6,033 nucleotides of DNA, taken from the NCBI GenBank assembly GCA_023423775.1, contig JAFAEZ010000109.1:1-6033 (forward strand), read 5' to 3'. The position numbers were made by a program, and so were the translations under genes. The DNA is from Pseudomonadota bacterium (GTDB taxonomy: Bacteria > Pseudomonadota > Alphaproteobacteria > Sphingomonadales > Sphingomonadaceae). Positions 1 through 5,864 of this stretch are shown here, in pieces (positions within the stretch are counted from its first letter, which is position 1; each line of letters opens with the position of its first letter). The notes under the pieces were generated by a model. It saw only the letters and a list, made by a program, of their open reading frames with translations, searched no databases and was not told the origin of the DNA.

Positions 1-594
1 GACGAACCGCGCCCGCTCCGGCCGCGGCCGCGCCGACAGCGCCGCCTGGGCGCAGGTAAGCTGGCCCAGCGCCTGCTCCGCGAGCCCCGCTTCAGCGAGC
101 GTCAGCATGCGCCATGCGCAGGCTTCCGGATTGGCGACCAGGCCCGGCCCGATCAATTCCTCCATGGCTTCGACCGACCGGCCCATCTGCGCCAAAGCAG
201 CGCCGCGGGCGAGGCGGAAGGAATCGACCAGAGCGAGGTCGGCCTCGTCCTGGCGCATGACCTCCAATACGCCGAAGGCGTCGGCGCCGCGGCCCTGGCC
301 GACCAGGCTCAACGCAAAGCGCCAGCGCGCTTCCTGCCGAGTGTCGGCGGTGGCCCGCGCAAGCGCGGCCCAGGACTGGCCGGACGGAACCTTCGCCCAG
401 CCGGCCGGTCCGTCGATCCTTGGTTGTTGTGACAAGGGCCCGGCAAAGCCGGCAAGGCGGACGAGCCGGGCCTGGCGCGGCGAGGAATCCGACGCCGGCT
501 GGCCGTTGACGAGGCTCTGCGACTGCGGAGGGGGCGCAACTGGGGCCGCAGCGACGGTCGCCGCTGCTGCGGCCGCCAGGAGGGAAGTTCTCAT
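1..594 (-). CDS. Secreted helical-repeat (TPR-like) protein, partial; function unknown
   Basis: This reading frame stays open from an ATG at 594 to the left edge, giving 198 residues with the C-terminus missing. The N-terminus (MRTSLLAAAAAATVAAAAP) looks like a Sec signal peptide and is followed by a Pro/Gln linker. From about residue 75 the protein is Ala/Leu-rich with helix-pair spacing (RWRFALSLVGQGRGADAFG, then FRLARGAALAQMGRSVEAME, then CAWRMLTLAEAGLAEQALG), which resembles TPR units. Codon third positions are GC-rich as in the neighbouring genes, supporting real coding. It starts 9 bases after the stop of the 79-residue membrane protein gene, so the two are probably co-transcribed. A GTG two codons upstream (600-598) is an alternative start. 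No clear Shine-Dalgarno is visible, so translation may be coupled. It is probably a periplasmic scaffold or motility factor, but that rests only on position; I do not recognise the family. Confidence 0.72.
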   Translation of the reverse strand, partial: MRTSLLAAAAAATVAAAPVAPPPQSQSLVNGQPASDSSPRQARLVRLAGFAGPLSQQPRIDGPAGWAKVPSGQSWAALARATADTRQEARWRFALSLVGQGRGADAFGVLEVMRQDEADLALVDSFRLARGAALAQMGRSVEAMEELIGPGLVANPEACAWRMLTLAEAGLAEQALGQLTCAQAALSARPRPERARFV

Positions 595-603
595 CGCCAC
601 GGC

Positions 604-843
604 CTAGAAGAGGCGGAGGGCTGCGAAGGCCGCGCCGCCGATGGCGCAGCCGAACACGAACAATAGGGACGGGAGCAGCAGGCCGCTCCTGGACGGCGCA
701 ACCGGGGCCGCCGCGCTCGCCACGTGCGACACCGCCTCCTCGAGTGCCTCCAGCGCCGCCCGATCCGTGGCACGGCGCATCGGCGTGGCGGGCAGGCTCC
801 CTGAAACGACTCTGACTCTGCCCGGCTTCTGATCGCGGCTCAT
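604..843 (-). CDS. Small membrane protein with a single C-terminal transmembrane segment; unknown
   Basis: The gene encodes 79 residues. The first 25 are basic and polar, residues 26-45 form a short amphipathic helix (DRAALEALEEAVSHVA), and residues 53-77 are a strongly hydrophobic Leu/Phe/Gly/Ala segment ending in RLF. This looks like a tail-anchored or single-pass inner-membrane protein with its N-terminus probably in the cytoplasm. I chose the ATG at 843 because GGGGTG lies just upstream, a TATAAT element lies about 29 bases further up, and any longer start would run into the divergent gene at 943. The stop is 9 bases from the start of the secreted helical-repeat gene, so the pair looks like one transcription unit. 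I cannot assign it to a family; a motility role is suggested only by the flagellar surroundings. Confidence 0.62.
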   Translation of the reverse strand: MSRDQKPGRVRVVSGSLPATPMRRATDRAALEALEEAVSHVASAAAPVAPSRSGLLLPSLLFVFGCAIGGAAFAALRLF

Positions 844-868
844 GCGCACCCCAATGTAACGATTTGTT

Positions 869-883
869 TCTATTATAGGAGGA
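869..883 (-). promoter_or_regulatory. Shared 15-base element with TATAAT, upstream of the 79-residue gene
   Basis: Read on the minus strand this is TCCTCCTATAATAGA, with the TATAAT hexamer at 877-872. The same 15 bases occur at 4221-4235 upstream of fliL. Here the hexamer is 28 bases before the ATG at 843, giving room for a leader of about 20 bases with a ribosome binding site, which suits a -10 promoter element. No TTGACA-like -35 is present at 16-18 bases spacing, so the sigma factor is unclear. On the plus strand the same bases contain AGGAGG, which could be misread as a Shine-Dalgarno for the ATG at 884; the frame from there is a shadow. Confidence 0.4.
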
Positions 884-942
884 ATGGAGGGTGAGGCGGG
901 CCAATCGCCCATCCTTGATTGTTGCTTTTTTCGGAGTTCACG

Positions 943-1356
943 ATGCGCAAACGTCTGCCGATCGCTGGAGCCGCGCTGGTCGCTGCCGCCGGCGGCAGCC
1001 TCGCCATCGCCTCGGGCAGCAGCGCCCAGACCGCGCCTGTCGCCGTGCCGCATTTCATCCCGCTCGATCAGATCACGGTACCAATCGTCGGCCCGAACCG
1101 GGTGGACGGCACGCTGCGGATCGGACTCGTGCTCAACGCCGCCGATGCAAATGCAGCCACCGCGCTGGCCGAGCAGATGCCGCGGCTGCGCGCCGACATG
1201 CTCGCCGCAGCCGTGGAATTTTCGCGCCTCTATGCTTCGGGCCTCGCCGCGGTCGACGTCGGCCAGCTCAGCGCCGACATGACCGCCGCGCTGAAGCGCT
1301 CTCATCCCGGCATCGATCAGGTGCTGATCGTCGAGGTTGCCGCCCTTCAGGCCTGA
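943..1356 (+). CDS. Exported FliL-like protein (second FliL-domain protein of the locus)
   Basis: The gene encodes 137 residues. MRKR followed by a hydrophobic Ala/Gly/Leu stretch to about residue 28 (SSA/QT) is a signal peptide or N-terminal anchor. The remaining part follows the FliL pattern: a strand pair at 38-65 (FIPLDQITVPIV, then TLRIGLVLNA), a helix with the 'PRLRADML' signature at 71-90, a further helical region, and a final strand QVLIVEVAALQ. The same layout appears in the canonical FliL of this window (YVEVPPMTVNL, LKLRFILV, LPLILDAY, VSDVLIQDLVQQ), and the two domains are almost equal in length (about 101 and 99 residues). I chose the ATG at 943 because CGGAG lies 6 bases upstream and it opens the signal sequence; the in-frame ATG at 919 adds only a stray leader. 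It is divergent from the 79-residue gene and convergent with the motE-like gene. It probably acts in the periplasm near the motor or basal body. The family call is from pattern only. Confidence 0.75.
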   Translation: MRKRLPIAGAALVAAAGGSLAIASGSSAQTAPVAVPHFIPLDQITVPIVGPNRVDGTLRIGLVLNAADANAATALAEQMPRLRADMLAAAVEFSRLYASGLAAVDVGQLSADMTAALKRSHPGIDQVLIVEVAALQA

Positions 1357-1357
1357 G

Positions 1358-1387
1358 GCGAAGGCGGCGCGGCTCCCGGCCCTTCGC
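1358..1387. terminator. Possible bidirectional hairpin between convergent genes
   Basis: GCGAAGG at 1358-1364 is perfectly complementary to CCTTCGC at 1381-1387, with a 16-base GC-rich loop. It lies in the 48-base gap between the stop of the FliL-like gene and the stop of the motE-like gene, which meet head to head, so a shared terminator is plausible. There is no T-run on either side and the loop is long, so this is weak evidence. Confidence 0.3.
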
Positions 1388-1404
1388 GCTTCGAACTCCG
1401 CTGC

Positions 1405-1932
1405 TTAGCGCGCGGCCGTCTTGCGTCCGCCACGCCCGTCCTGCCGCGCCAGCGCCATGCTCAATTTGGCAGCGCCCTCGGGGCTCATGCTCGCCAGAAT
1501 CAGGGCGGTGGAGCGATCGCGCATGCGCTGCGCGACGCCGACCTGGACGTCCATGTCCAGCTGTTCGAACACCTTAGCGGCCTTGGCCGGCTTCATCGTC
1601 TGATAGATGCGCGCCAGCGATTCGAACTGATCCTCTTCCTCGACGGGCTTGCCGATCGGTTTCGCCGCTTCGCCCTGACGCGCCTCGAGGTCGGCCTTGA
1701 TCCGCGCTTCGGTGGCGCGGGCCGCCTGCTCGCGCAGGTCGAGCGCGCGATCGCGCCGGGCCGCGGCGCTGTCGCGCTCGCTCGCGGCCTGCTTGATCGA
1801 GACGCCCATCCGGGTGGCCGGAGCGGGCTCGGCCGGACCGGCGGCGACGGTAGCGCCATGGGCGAGCACCGACAGACCGGCCGCGCCGGCCATCAGCAGC
1901 AGGAGCGACGGCTTGGTGGGACGCTTGATCAT
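1405..1932 (-). CDS. MotE-like periplasmic flagellar motor protein
   Basis: The protein has 175 residues. Residues 1-9 are basic (MIKRPTKPS), residues 10-31 are a hydrophobic signal or anchor (LLLLMAGAAGLSVLAHGATVAA), residues 45-90 form a long charged Ala/Arg/Glu helix likely to be a coiled coil, and residues 101-163 are the MgtE-N-like domain of MotE proteins (FESLARIYQTMKPAKAAKVFEQL, then VAQRMRDRSTALILASMSPEGAAKLSMAL). In rhizobia MotE is a periplasmic chaperone for the motor protein MotC; other alphaproteobacteria carry related genes beside fliM. It is the last gene of the fliL operon. Its ATG at 1932 overlaps the stop of the DUF6468 gene as ATGA, which fixes the start and suggests translational coupling. 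The Lys/Arg/Gly C-terminal tail is short. The domain call is good; the exact partner in this organism is not shown by the sequence. Confidence 0.82.
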   Translation of the reverse strand: MIKRPTKPSLLLLMAGAAGLSVLAHGATVAAGPAEPAPATRMGVSIKQAASERDSAAARRDRALDLREQAARATEARIKADLEARQGEAAKPIGKPVEEEDQFESLARIYQTMKPAKAAKVFEQLDMDVQVGVAQRMRDRSTALILASMSPEGAAKLSMALARQDGRGGRKTAAR

Positions 1933-2438
1933 CCGCGCACCTCGATCGGCTCGCCCGGCGCCGGCTTGGCCGGTGCCGCCTTGGGCTTGGCCGCGCTTTT
2001 CGCAGCCTTGCCGGCGGCCGGCTCCGCCTTGGTTTTCGCGCCCGGCTTGGGCGCGGGCTCCGCGGCCTTGGCGACAGCCGGCTTGCGCGCCACGCCCGCC
2101 TTTTTCGGCGCAGCCTCCGCCTTGTTATTGGCCTCGACCGTCTCGAGGATGCGCTCGGCCACCGCATTGGCGATGCCGACCATCACCGTCAGTTCCTCGC
2201 GCATCACCTCGCCCTGGGCGACGGTGCGGGCGTGGGCGGCGGCATCGGTCCGCAAAGTCTCCTTCATTTCCGAAAGGACGGCGCGCGCCTGGCCCGTCGC
2301 CGTGTCGAGCGCGGCGACCATGTCCTTCAAGCCGCCATCCTTCACGGCCTGGAAACTCCGCATCATGCGCACGCTCTGCACCAGCACGGCGCAGCACAGC
2401 AGGATGACGATGACATTGGTGAAAGTGGCGAAGGTCAT
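1929..2438 (-). CDS. DUF6468-family membrane protein of the fliL-fliM operon
   Basis: The protein has 169 residues. Residues 4-23 are one transmembrane segment (ATFTNVIVILLCCAVLVQSV). A positively charged turn and a helical region follow (LKDMVAALDTATGQARAVLSEMKETLR, then EELTVMVGIANAVAERILETVE, residues 37-102), which matches the DUF6468 type found between fliM and motE-like genes in alphaproteobacteria. Residues 106-166 are a low-complexity tail of Lys, Ala and Pro resembling histone H1 tails, probably disordered and cationic. The start at 2438 is chosen because its ATG overlaps the fliM stop as ATGA and opens directly into the membrane segment; longer in-frame starts lie inside fliM. Its own stop overlaps the motE-like ATG. 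It probably sits in the inner membrane near the motor, but no molecular role is known to me. Confidence 0.8.
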   Translation of the reverse strand: MTFATFTNVIVILLCCAVLVQSVRMMRSFQAVKDGGLKDMVAALDTATGQARAVLSEMKETLRTDAAAHARTVAQGEVMREELTVMVGIANAVAERILETVEANNKAEAAPKKAGVARKPAVAKAAEPAPKPGAKTKAEPAAGKAAKSAAKPKAAPAKPAPGEPIEVRG

Positions 2439-3649
2439 TTCGGGAGCCCCTTCGAAATATCGTTCAGGATGCGGACGGCGATCGAATTGTTGCGCTGCCC
2501 GATATGGGCGCGGCCGAGCGGCACGCCGCCGCAATGGACTTCGAGCGGATCGTCCGGGCCGAGATTGAGCTGGAGGGTCTGGCCGACCTCGAGATCCATG
2601 ACCTCCTTGAGGCGCAGGACCTTCTCGCCGAGCACGACGTCGAGCGAAATCTCGGTCTGGCGGATCATCTCCTCCATATGCGCTTCCCACATGCGGTCGC
2701 GACCGAGCTTCTCGCCCATGAAGCGCTGCAGCAATTTGTCGCGCACCGGCTCCATCGTCGCGTAAGGCAGCAAGACGCTGAACTTGCCGCCGCGCCCTTC
2801 CATGTCGACCCGGAAGGTGGCGACCGCGCAGATGTTGCTGGGGCCGGCGATCGCGGCGAAGCGCGGGCTGGTCTCGATCCGCTCGAGCTCCATCGCGACC
2901 GGCGCGATCGGCTCGAACGCCCTGGCGAGATCCTCGAGCACGAGGGCCACCATCTTCGACACCAACGTCGTCTCGATCGTGGTGAAGCCGCGGCCCTCGA
3001 TGCGCAGCGTCTCATTGCCCTTGCGGCCGCCGAGCAGGGCATCGACGACGGCGTAGATCAGGCCGGAATCGACGGTGACGACGCCGTAATTCTCCCATTC
3101 GCGGACGTTGAACACGCCGATCATGGCGGGCAGCGCGACATGGTTCATGAAATCGCCGAAGCGGACCGAGGTCACTTCCTCGAGGCTGACGTCGATCGCG
3201 TCCGAGGTGAGGTTGCGCATGCTGGTGGCGAACATGCGCACCAGGCGGTCGCACACCACTTCGAGCATCGGCAGGCGCTCGTGGTTGATGACGTTGGATT
3301 CGATGACGGCGCGCAGGCCGCTCTTCTGGGTCGCCCCGAGCGAGGCGTCGAAGCCGAACAAGGCGTCGATATCGGCCTGGTCGAACGCGCCGCCGCTCTC
3401 GCCGAACGCCGTGGCGGGCGGATCGGGAAGCGCGAAATCGTCGAAATCGTCGGCCGGCGCGGGTCCGGCCTCGGGCAGGTCGATCGGCTGGAAGCCGTCG
3501 GCCGGCGGCGCGGCCCCGTCTTCGGGCGCAGCATCGGCCGCACCCTCGCCCACCGCGCGCGCGAAATCGAGCGCCTCCGCGACCGTCGCCGCATCGTCCT
3601 GCGGGGCCGGATCGCCGGACACCCTGAAGCCTTCGAGATCGTCGTTCAT
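2435..3649 (-). CDS. fliM: FliM, flagellar motor switch protein
   Basis: FliM is the middle C-ring protein: it binds phospho-CheY and links FliG to FliN at the cytoplasmic base of the motor. The protein has 404 residues, against about 330-340 for typical FliM. Residues 1-88 are an acidic Pro/Ala-rich extension. Residues 89-98 (FDQADIDALF) match the CheY-binding N-terminal motif LSQxEIDALL. Residues about 112-315 are the CheC-like middle domain, including NVINHERLPML, NHVALPAMIGVF and VVDALLGGRKGNE, the last in the place of the usual GGxG loop. Residues about 328-400 are the SpoA domain that pairs with FliN (ISLDVVLGEKVLRLKEVMDLEVGQTLQL, then IAVRILNDI). The ATG at 3649 overlaps the fliL stop as ATGA, and no other Met occurs before residue 128, so the extension is probably real. 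Its stop overlaps the next gene in the same way. Confidence 0.96.
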   Translation of the reverse strand: MNDDLEGFRVSGDPAPQDDAATVAEALDFARAVGEGAADAAPEDGAAPPADGFQPIDLPEAGPAPADDFDDFALPDPPATAFGESGGAFDQADIDALFGFDASLGATQKSGLRAVIESNVINHERLPMLEVVCDRLVRMFATSMRNLTSDAIDVSLEEVTSVRFGDFMNHVALPAMIGVFNVREWENYGVVTVDSGLIYAVVDALLGGRKGNETLRIEGRGFTTIETTLVSKMVALVLEDLARAFEPIAPVAMELERIETSPRFAAIAGPSNICAVATFRVDMEGRGGKFSVLLPYATMEPVRDKLLQRFMGEKLGRDRMWEAHMEEMIRQTEISLDVVLGEKVLRLKEVMDLEVGQTLQLNLGPDDPLEVHCGGVPLGRAHIGQRNNSIAVRILNDISKGLPK

Positions 3650-4215
3650 TGCTGGACCAGATCCTGGATGAGAACGTCGGACACCGCGCCCGGGCCGAGC
3701 ACGCCGGCGGCGCGCACCACCATCTCTTCCTTGAGGCGGAAGACCGCGGCCGATCCGGCCAGATCCTCGGGGCGCAGTTCGCGCAGGAAGGGTTGATAGG
3801 CGTCGAGGATCAGCGGCAGCTTCTCCTTCAATTCCTCTTCCTTGCCGGCCTCGCCGGGGACGAGGATGAAACGCAATTTGAGGAAACGCTGCTGCCCGTC
3901 GGGACTGCGCAGATTGACCGTCATCGGCGGCACTTCGACATAGGTCGGCGCGGCCTTGGGCTCGGCCTCTTCGGTGGCCGCGCCGTCGCCGGCCAGGAAA
4001 TAATAACCGGCGCCGCCGCCGCCCGCGAGCAGCAGGACAGCGGCCGCGGCGATGGCCAGGCCGCGCCGGCTCTTGCCCTTCGGCTGCGTCTCGGTGCCCG
4101 CGGCCGCGACCGGGGTCTCGGCGATCTCAGTCAACTCGTCTGCCACATGCTGTCCTTCGGCCGGGTCGGCCGCCCGCTCCCGAAATATGGCCGGGAAGGC
4201 GCCGCTCTCGCTCAT
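3646..4215 (-). CDS. fliL: FliL, flagellar basal body-associated protein
   Basis: FliL is a single-pass inner-membrane protein that surrounds the stator and supports torque. From the ATG at 4215 the protein has 189 residues: a cytoplasmic N-terminus ending in a basic KGKSRR, a transmembrane segment at 52-74, an acidic linker, and the periplasmic FliL domain at 91-189 (TYVEVPPMTVNL, LKLRFILV, EKLPLILDAYQPFLREL, VSDVLIQDLVQQ). The start is uncertain. GAGGG lies only 2 bases from the ATG at 4215, whereas a GTG at 4146 (residue 24) has AAGGA at a 6-base spacing and would give 166 residues; codons before it (ATA, TTT, CGG) look less native. It heads the operon with fliM, the DUF6468 gene and the motE-like gene, coupled through ATGA overlaps. 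A TATAAT-bearing element lies directly upstream. Confidence 0.93.
   Translation of the reverse strand: MSESGAFPAIFRERAADPAEGQHVADELTEIAETPVAAAGTETQPKGKSRRGLAIAAAAVLLLAGGGGAGYYFLAGDGAATEEAEPKAAPTYVEVPPMTVNLRSPDGQQRFLKLRFILVPGEAGKEEELKEKLPLILDAYQPFLRELRPEDLAGSAAVFRLKEEMVVRAAGVLGPGAVSDVLIQDLVQQ
4153..4157 (-). promoter_or_regulatory. Ribosome binding site supporting the internal GTG start of fliL
   Basis: AAGGA on the minus strand is followed by six bases (CAGCAT) and then the in-frame GTG at 4146-4144. This is better spaced than the GAGGG that abuts the ATG at 4215, and would move the FliL start to residue 24. Confidence 0.45.
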
Positions 4216-4220
4216 TTCCC

Positions 4221-4235
4221 TCTATTATAGGAGGA
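4221..4235 (-). promoter_or_regulatory. Shared 15-base element with TATAAT, upstream of fliL
   Basis: The minus-strand bases TCCTCCTATAATAGA are identical to the element at 869-883. The TATAAT hexamer at 4229-4224 ends 8 bases before the fliL ATG at 4215. If it is the -10, transcription would begin about at 4216-4218, making the ATG almost leaderless; with the GTG at 4146 the leader would be about 70 bases. No good -35 is present at the usual spacing. The core CTATTATAG is itself a palindrome with a central T, so a bound regulator is an alternative explanation. Confidence 0.42.
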
Positions 4236-4295
4236 GCGTGCGGCAATTTCTGCCTAGTGGCACCGGACGCGACATTTTTTGAAGGGTCCCGGAAA

Positions 4296-5039
4296 ATGGA
4301 CGTCTCCGCTTATGTATTGCTGAGCCACGAGCAGGCGCTCCGCCGCCGCCTCGATGTCGCCGCCAATAATATGGCCAATGCGAGCACGGTCGGGTTCAAG
4401 CGCGAGCAGCCGCTCTTCCACGAATATGTCGAGAAGGCCGACGACGCGCAGGTCAAGGACGCCAAGACCACGTCCTTCGTGCTCGATTACGGTGCGGTCC
4501 ACGACATTAGCCAGGGCGCGTTCCAGCCGACCGGCAACCCGCTCGACGTGATGATCGAGGGACCGGGCTATCTCACCGTCGAGGCGCCGGGCGGCGGCGT
4601 TGCTTATACGCGCGCCGGCTTCGTCAAAGTGCTCGAAAGCGGCGAGTTGGCGACGGCCGGCGGTCAGCTGATTCTCGGCGAGGGCGAGCGCCCGATCCGC
4701 GTTCCGCCCGACCAGGCCGGACGCCTGGCGGTCACGTCCGACGGCACCGTGGTCGGCGCGCAGGGCGCCATCGGCCGGCTCGTCGTCACCGTGTTCGACG
4801 ACGAACGCACGGTTTCGCCGCGCGGCGACGGACTCGTCACCGGCCAGAACGGCCGTGCCCTTGCCGCTGCCGAGACCAAGCTCAAGACCGGCGGTGTCGA
4901 AGGCTCCAACGTCCAGCCGATCGTCGAGACGACGGCGATGGTCGAGATATTGCGCTCCTATCAGTCCAGCCAGCGCATGTCGGAAAGCATCAACGAGATG
5001 CGCAAAAATGCGATCAGCCGCCTCGGGCGGGTCAACTGA
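4296..5039 (+). CDS. flgF: FlgF, flagellar proximal rod protein
   Basis: FlgF is one of the proximal rod proteins, exported by the flagellar type III system and assembled in the periplasm. The protein has 247 residues, normal for FlgF. Residues 5-35 are the N-terminal rod helix with the family motif NNMANASTVGFKRE (24-37). The middle carries the conserved GNPLDVMIEGPGYLTVE (80-96) and AYTRAGFVKVLESGELAT (103-120). The C-terminal rod helix is GSNVQPIVETTAMVEILRSYQSSQRM (203-228). The ATG at 4296 is chosen because it opens directly into the rod helix; GGA lies 3 bases upstream of it and a weaker GAAGGG further up. A GTG at 4257 would add 13 unlikely residues. It is divergent from fliL, with 80 bases between the two starts, and is followed by flgG after 35 bases. 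The call separates FlgF from FlgG by order, length and motif. Confidence 0.94.
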   Translation: MDVSAYVLLSHEQALRRRLDVAANNMANASTVGFKREQPLFHEYVEKADDAQVKDAKTTSFVLDYGAVHDISQGAFQPTGNPLDVMIEGPGYLTVEAPGGGVAYTRAGFVKVLESGELATAGGQLILGEGERPIRVPPDQAGRLAVTSDGTVVGAQGAIGRLVVTVFDDERTVSPRGDGLVTGQNGRALAAAETKLKTGGVEGSNVQPIVETTAMVEILRSYQSSQRMSESINEMRKNAISRLGRVN

Positions 5040-5051
5040 TCCTATAAGTAG
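5040..5051 (+). promoter_or_regulatory. Possible -10-like element before flgG
   Basis: TCCTATAAGTAG differs from the core TCCTATAATAG of the two minus-strand elements by one inserted G. It points toward flgG and lies 23 bases before its ATG, in the short gap after flgF. It may be an internal promoter for flgG and flgA, or chance; there is no visible -35. Confidence 0.25.
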
Positions 5052-5060
5052 CTGATACCA

Positions 5061-5068
5061 AGGAAAGG
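5061..5068 (+). promoter_or_regulatory. Ribosome binding site of flgG
   Basis: AGGAAAGG lies 6 bases before the ATG at 5075. It is the strongest Shine-Dalgarno in the window and fits the high copy number of the distal rod protein. Confidence 0.7.
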
Positions 5069-5074
5069 CCTATC

Positions 5075-5860
5075 ATGCGCTCTCTCTCGATTGCCGGCAC
5101 GGGCATGCTCGCGCAGCAGACCAACGTCGATGTCATTTCGAACAACATCGCGAACATGAACACGACCGCGTTCAAGCGGCAGCGCGCTGAATTCCAGGAC
5201 CTGCTCTACCAGCAGGTGTCGCGCCCCGGTGCGGCCGCGGGCGGCGCCGACAATCGCGCCCCGACCGGCATCCAGATCGGCGCCGGCGTCAAGACCGGCG
5301 GCGTCTACCGCATCGCCGAGCAGGGCGCGCTTACCCAGACCTCGAACCGCTACGACATGGCGATCGATGGCCAGGGCTATTTCCAGGTGAATATGCCCAA
5401 TGGCGACATCGCCTACACCCGCGCCGGATCCTTCCAGCTGTCCGACCAGGGCGAGCTCGTCACCACCGACGGCTATCCGGTCCAGCCCGGCATCATCATC
5501 CCGCAGGGCGCGCTCGACGTGGTCGTCTCGAAGACGGGCCAGGTCCAGGTCAAGGTCGCCGGCGATCCCGAGCTCCAGGTGGTCGGCCAGCTCGAGCTTG
5601 CCACTTTCGTCAACGAGGCGGGCCTCGAGGCGATCGGATCCAACATGTTCCTGCAGACCGCGGCGTCGGGCCAGCCGACCGTCGCGGCAGCGGGCGAGCC
5701 GGGCTTCGGCCTGCTCCAGCAGGGCTTCGTCGAAGCTTCGAACGTCAACCCGGTGTCCGAGATCACGGCGCTCATCACGGCGCAGCGCGCCTACGAGATG
5801 AACAGCCGCGTCGTGAAGACCGCCGACGAGATGCTCGCCACCTCGACCCAGCTGAGGTAA
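5075..5860 (+). CDS. flgG: FlgG, flagellar distal rod protein
   Basis: FlgG forms the distal rod, the drive shaft that crosses the P and L rings. The protein has 261 residues, the usual length. It opens with MRSLSIAGTGMLAQQTNVDVISNNIANMNTTAFKR split over the N-terminal rod helix (residues 1-35). The segment LLYQQVSRPG to RAPTGIQIGAG (43-71) is the FlgG-specific stretch. Residues 93-120 hold the conserved YDMAIDGQGYFQV and AYTRAGSF motifs, and residues 215-258 the C-terminal rod helix (QQGFVEASNVNPVSEI, then ITAQRAYEMNSRVVKTADEM), which is diagnostic. The start is set by AGGAAAGG 6 bases upstream. flgF precedes it by 35 bases and flgA follows after 4 bases. Nothing in the protein is broken or missing. 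Confidence 0.97.
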   Translation: MRSLSIAGTGMLAQQTNVDVISNNIANMNTTAFKRQRAEFQDLLYQQVSRPGAAAGGADNRAPTGIQIGAGVKTGGVYRIAEQGALTQTSNRYDMAIDGQGYFQVNMPNGDIAYTRAGSFQLSDQGELVTTDGYPVQPGIIIPQGALDVVVSKTGQVQVKVAGDPELQVVGQLELATFVNEAGLEAIGSNMFLQTAASGQPTVAAAGEPGFGLLQQGFVEASNVNPVSEITALITAQRAYEMNSRVVKTADEMLATSTQLR

Positions 5861-5864
5861 GTCC

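Noticed and set aside
92..904. 270-residue minus-strand frame
   Set aside because: It is Arg/Pro/Gly-rich and overlaps, out of frame, both the secreted repeat protein and the 79-residue membrane protein, which have coherent signal and membrane segments.
844..1305. Longer N-terminus for the 79-residue protein, starting at 1305
   Set aside because: It would overlap the FliL-like gene antisense along most of its length and cross the promoter-like element; the ATG at 843 fits better.
2504..3796. 430-residue open frame on the plus strand across fliM and the end of fliL
   Set aside because: It is antisense to fliM, is rich in His/Arg/Glu with no recognisable domain, and follows from the high GC content of the opposite strand.
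4241..4253. Inverted repeat GGCA-ATTTC-TGCC between fliL and flgF, and as a minus-strand sigma-54 half-site pair
   Set aside because: The stem is only 4 bases, and the GG-to-GC distance on the minus strand is two bases too short for sigma-54.
4258..4274. TGGCAC upstream of flgF as the -24 half of a sigma-54 promoter
   Set aside because: At the required spacing the -12 half reads GCGA rather than TTGC, so the site is not convincing.
4238..4282. Short plus-strand leader peptide starting with GTG after AGGAGG
   Set aside because: It has only 14 codons, a 3-base gap to the Shine-Dalgarno-like AGGAGG, and that AGGAGG is explained by the shared element on the other strand.
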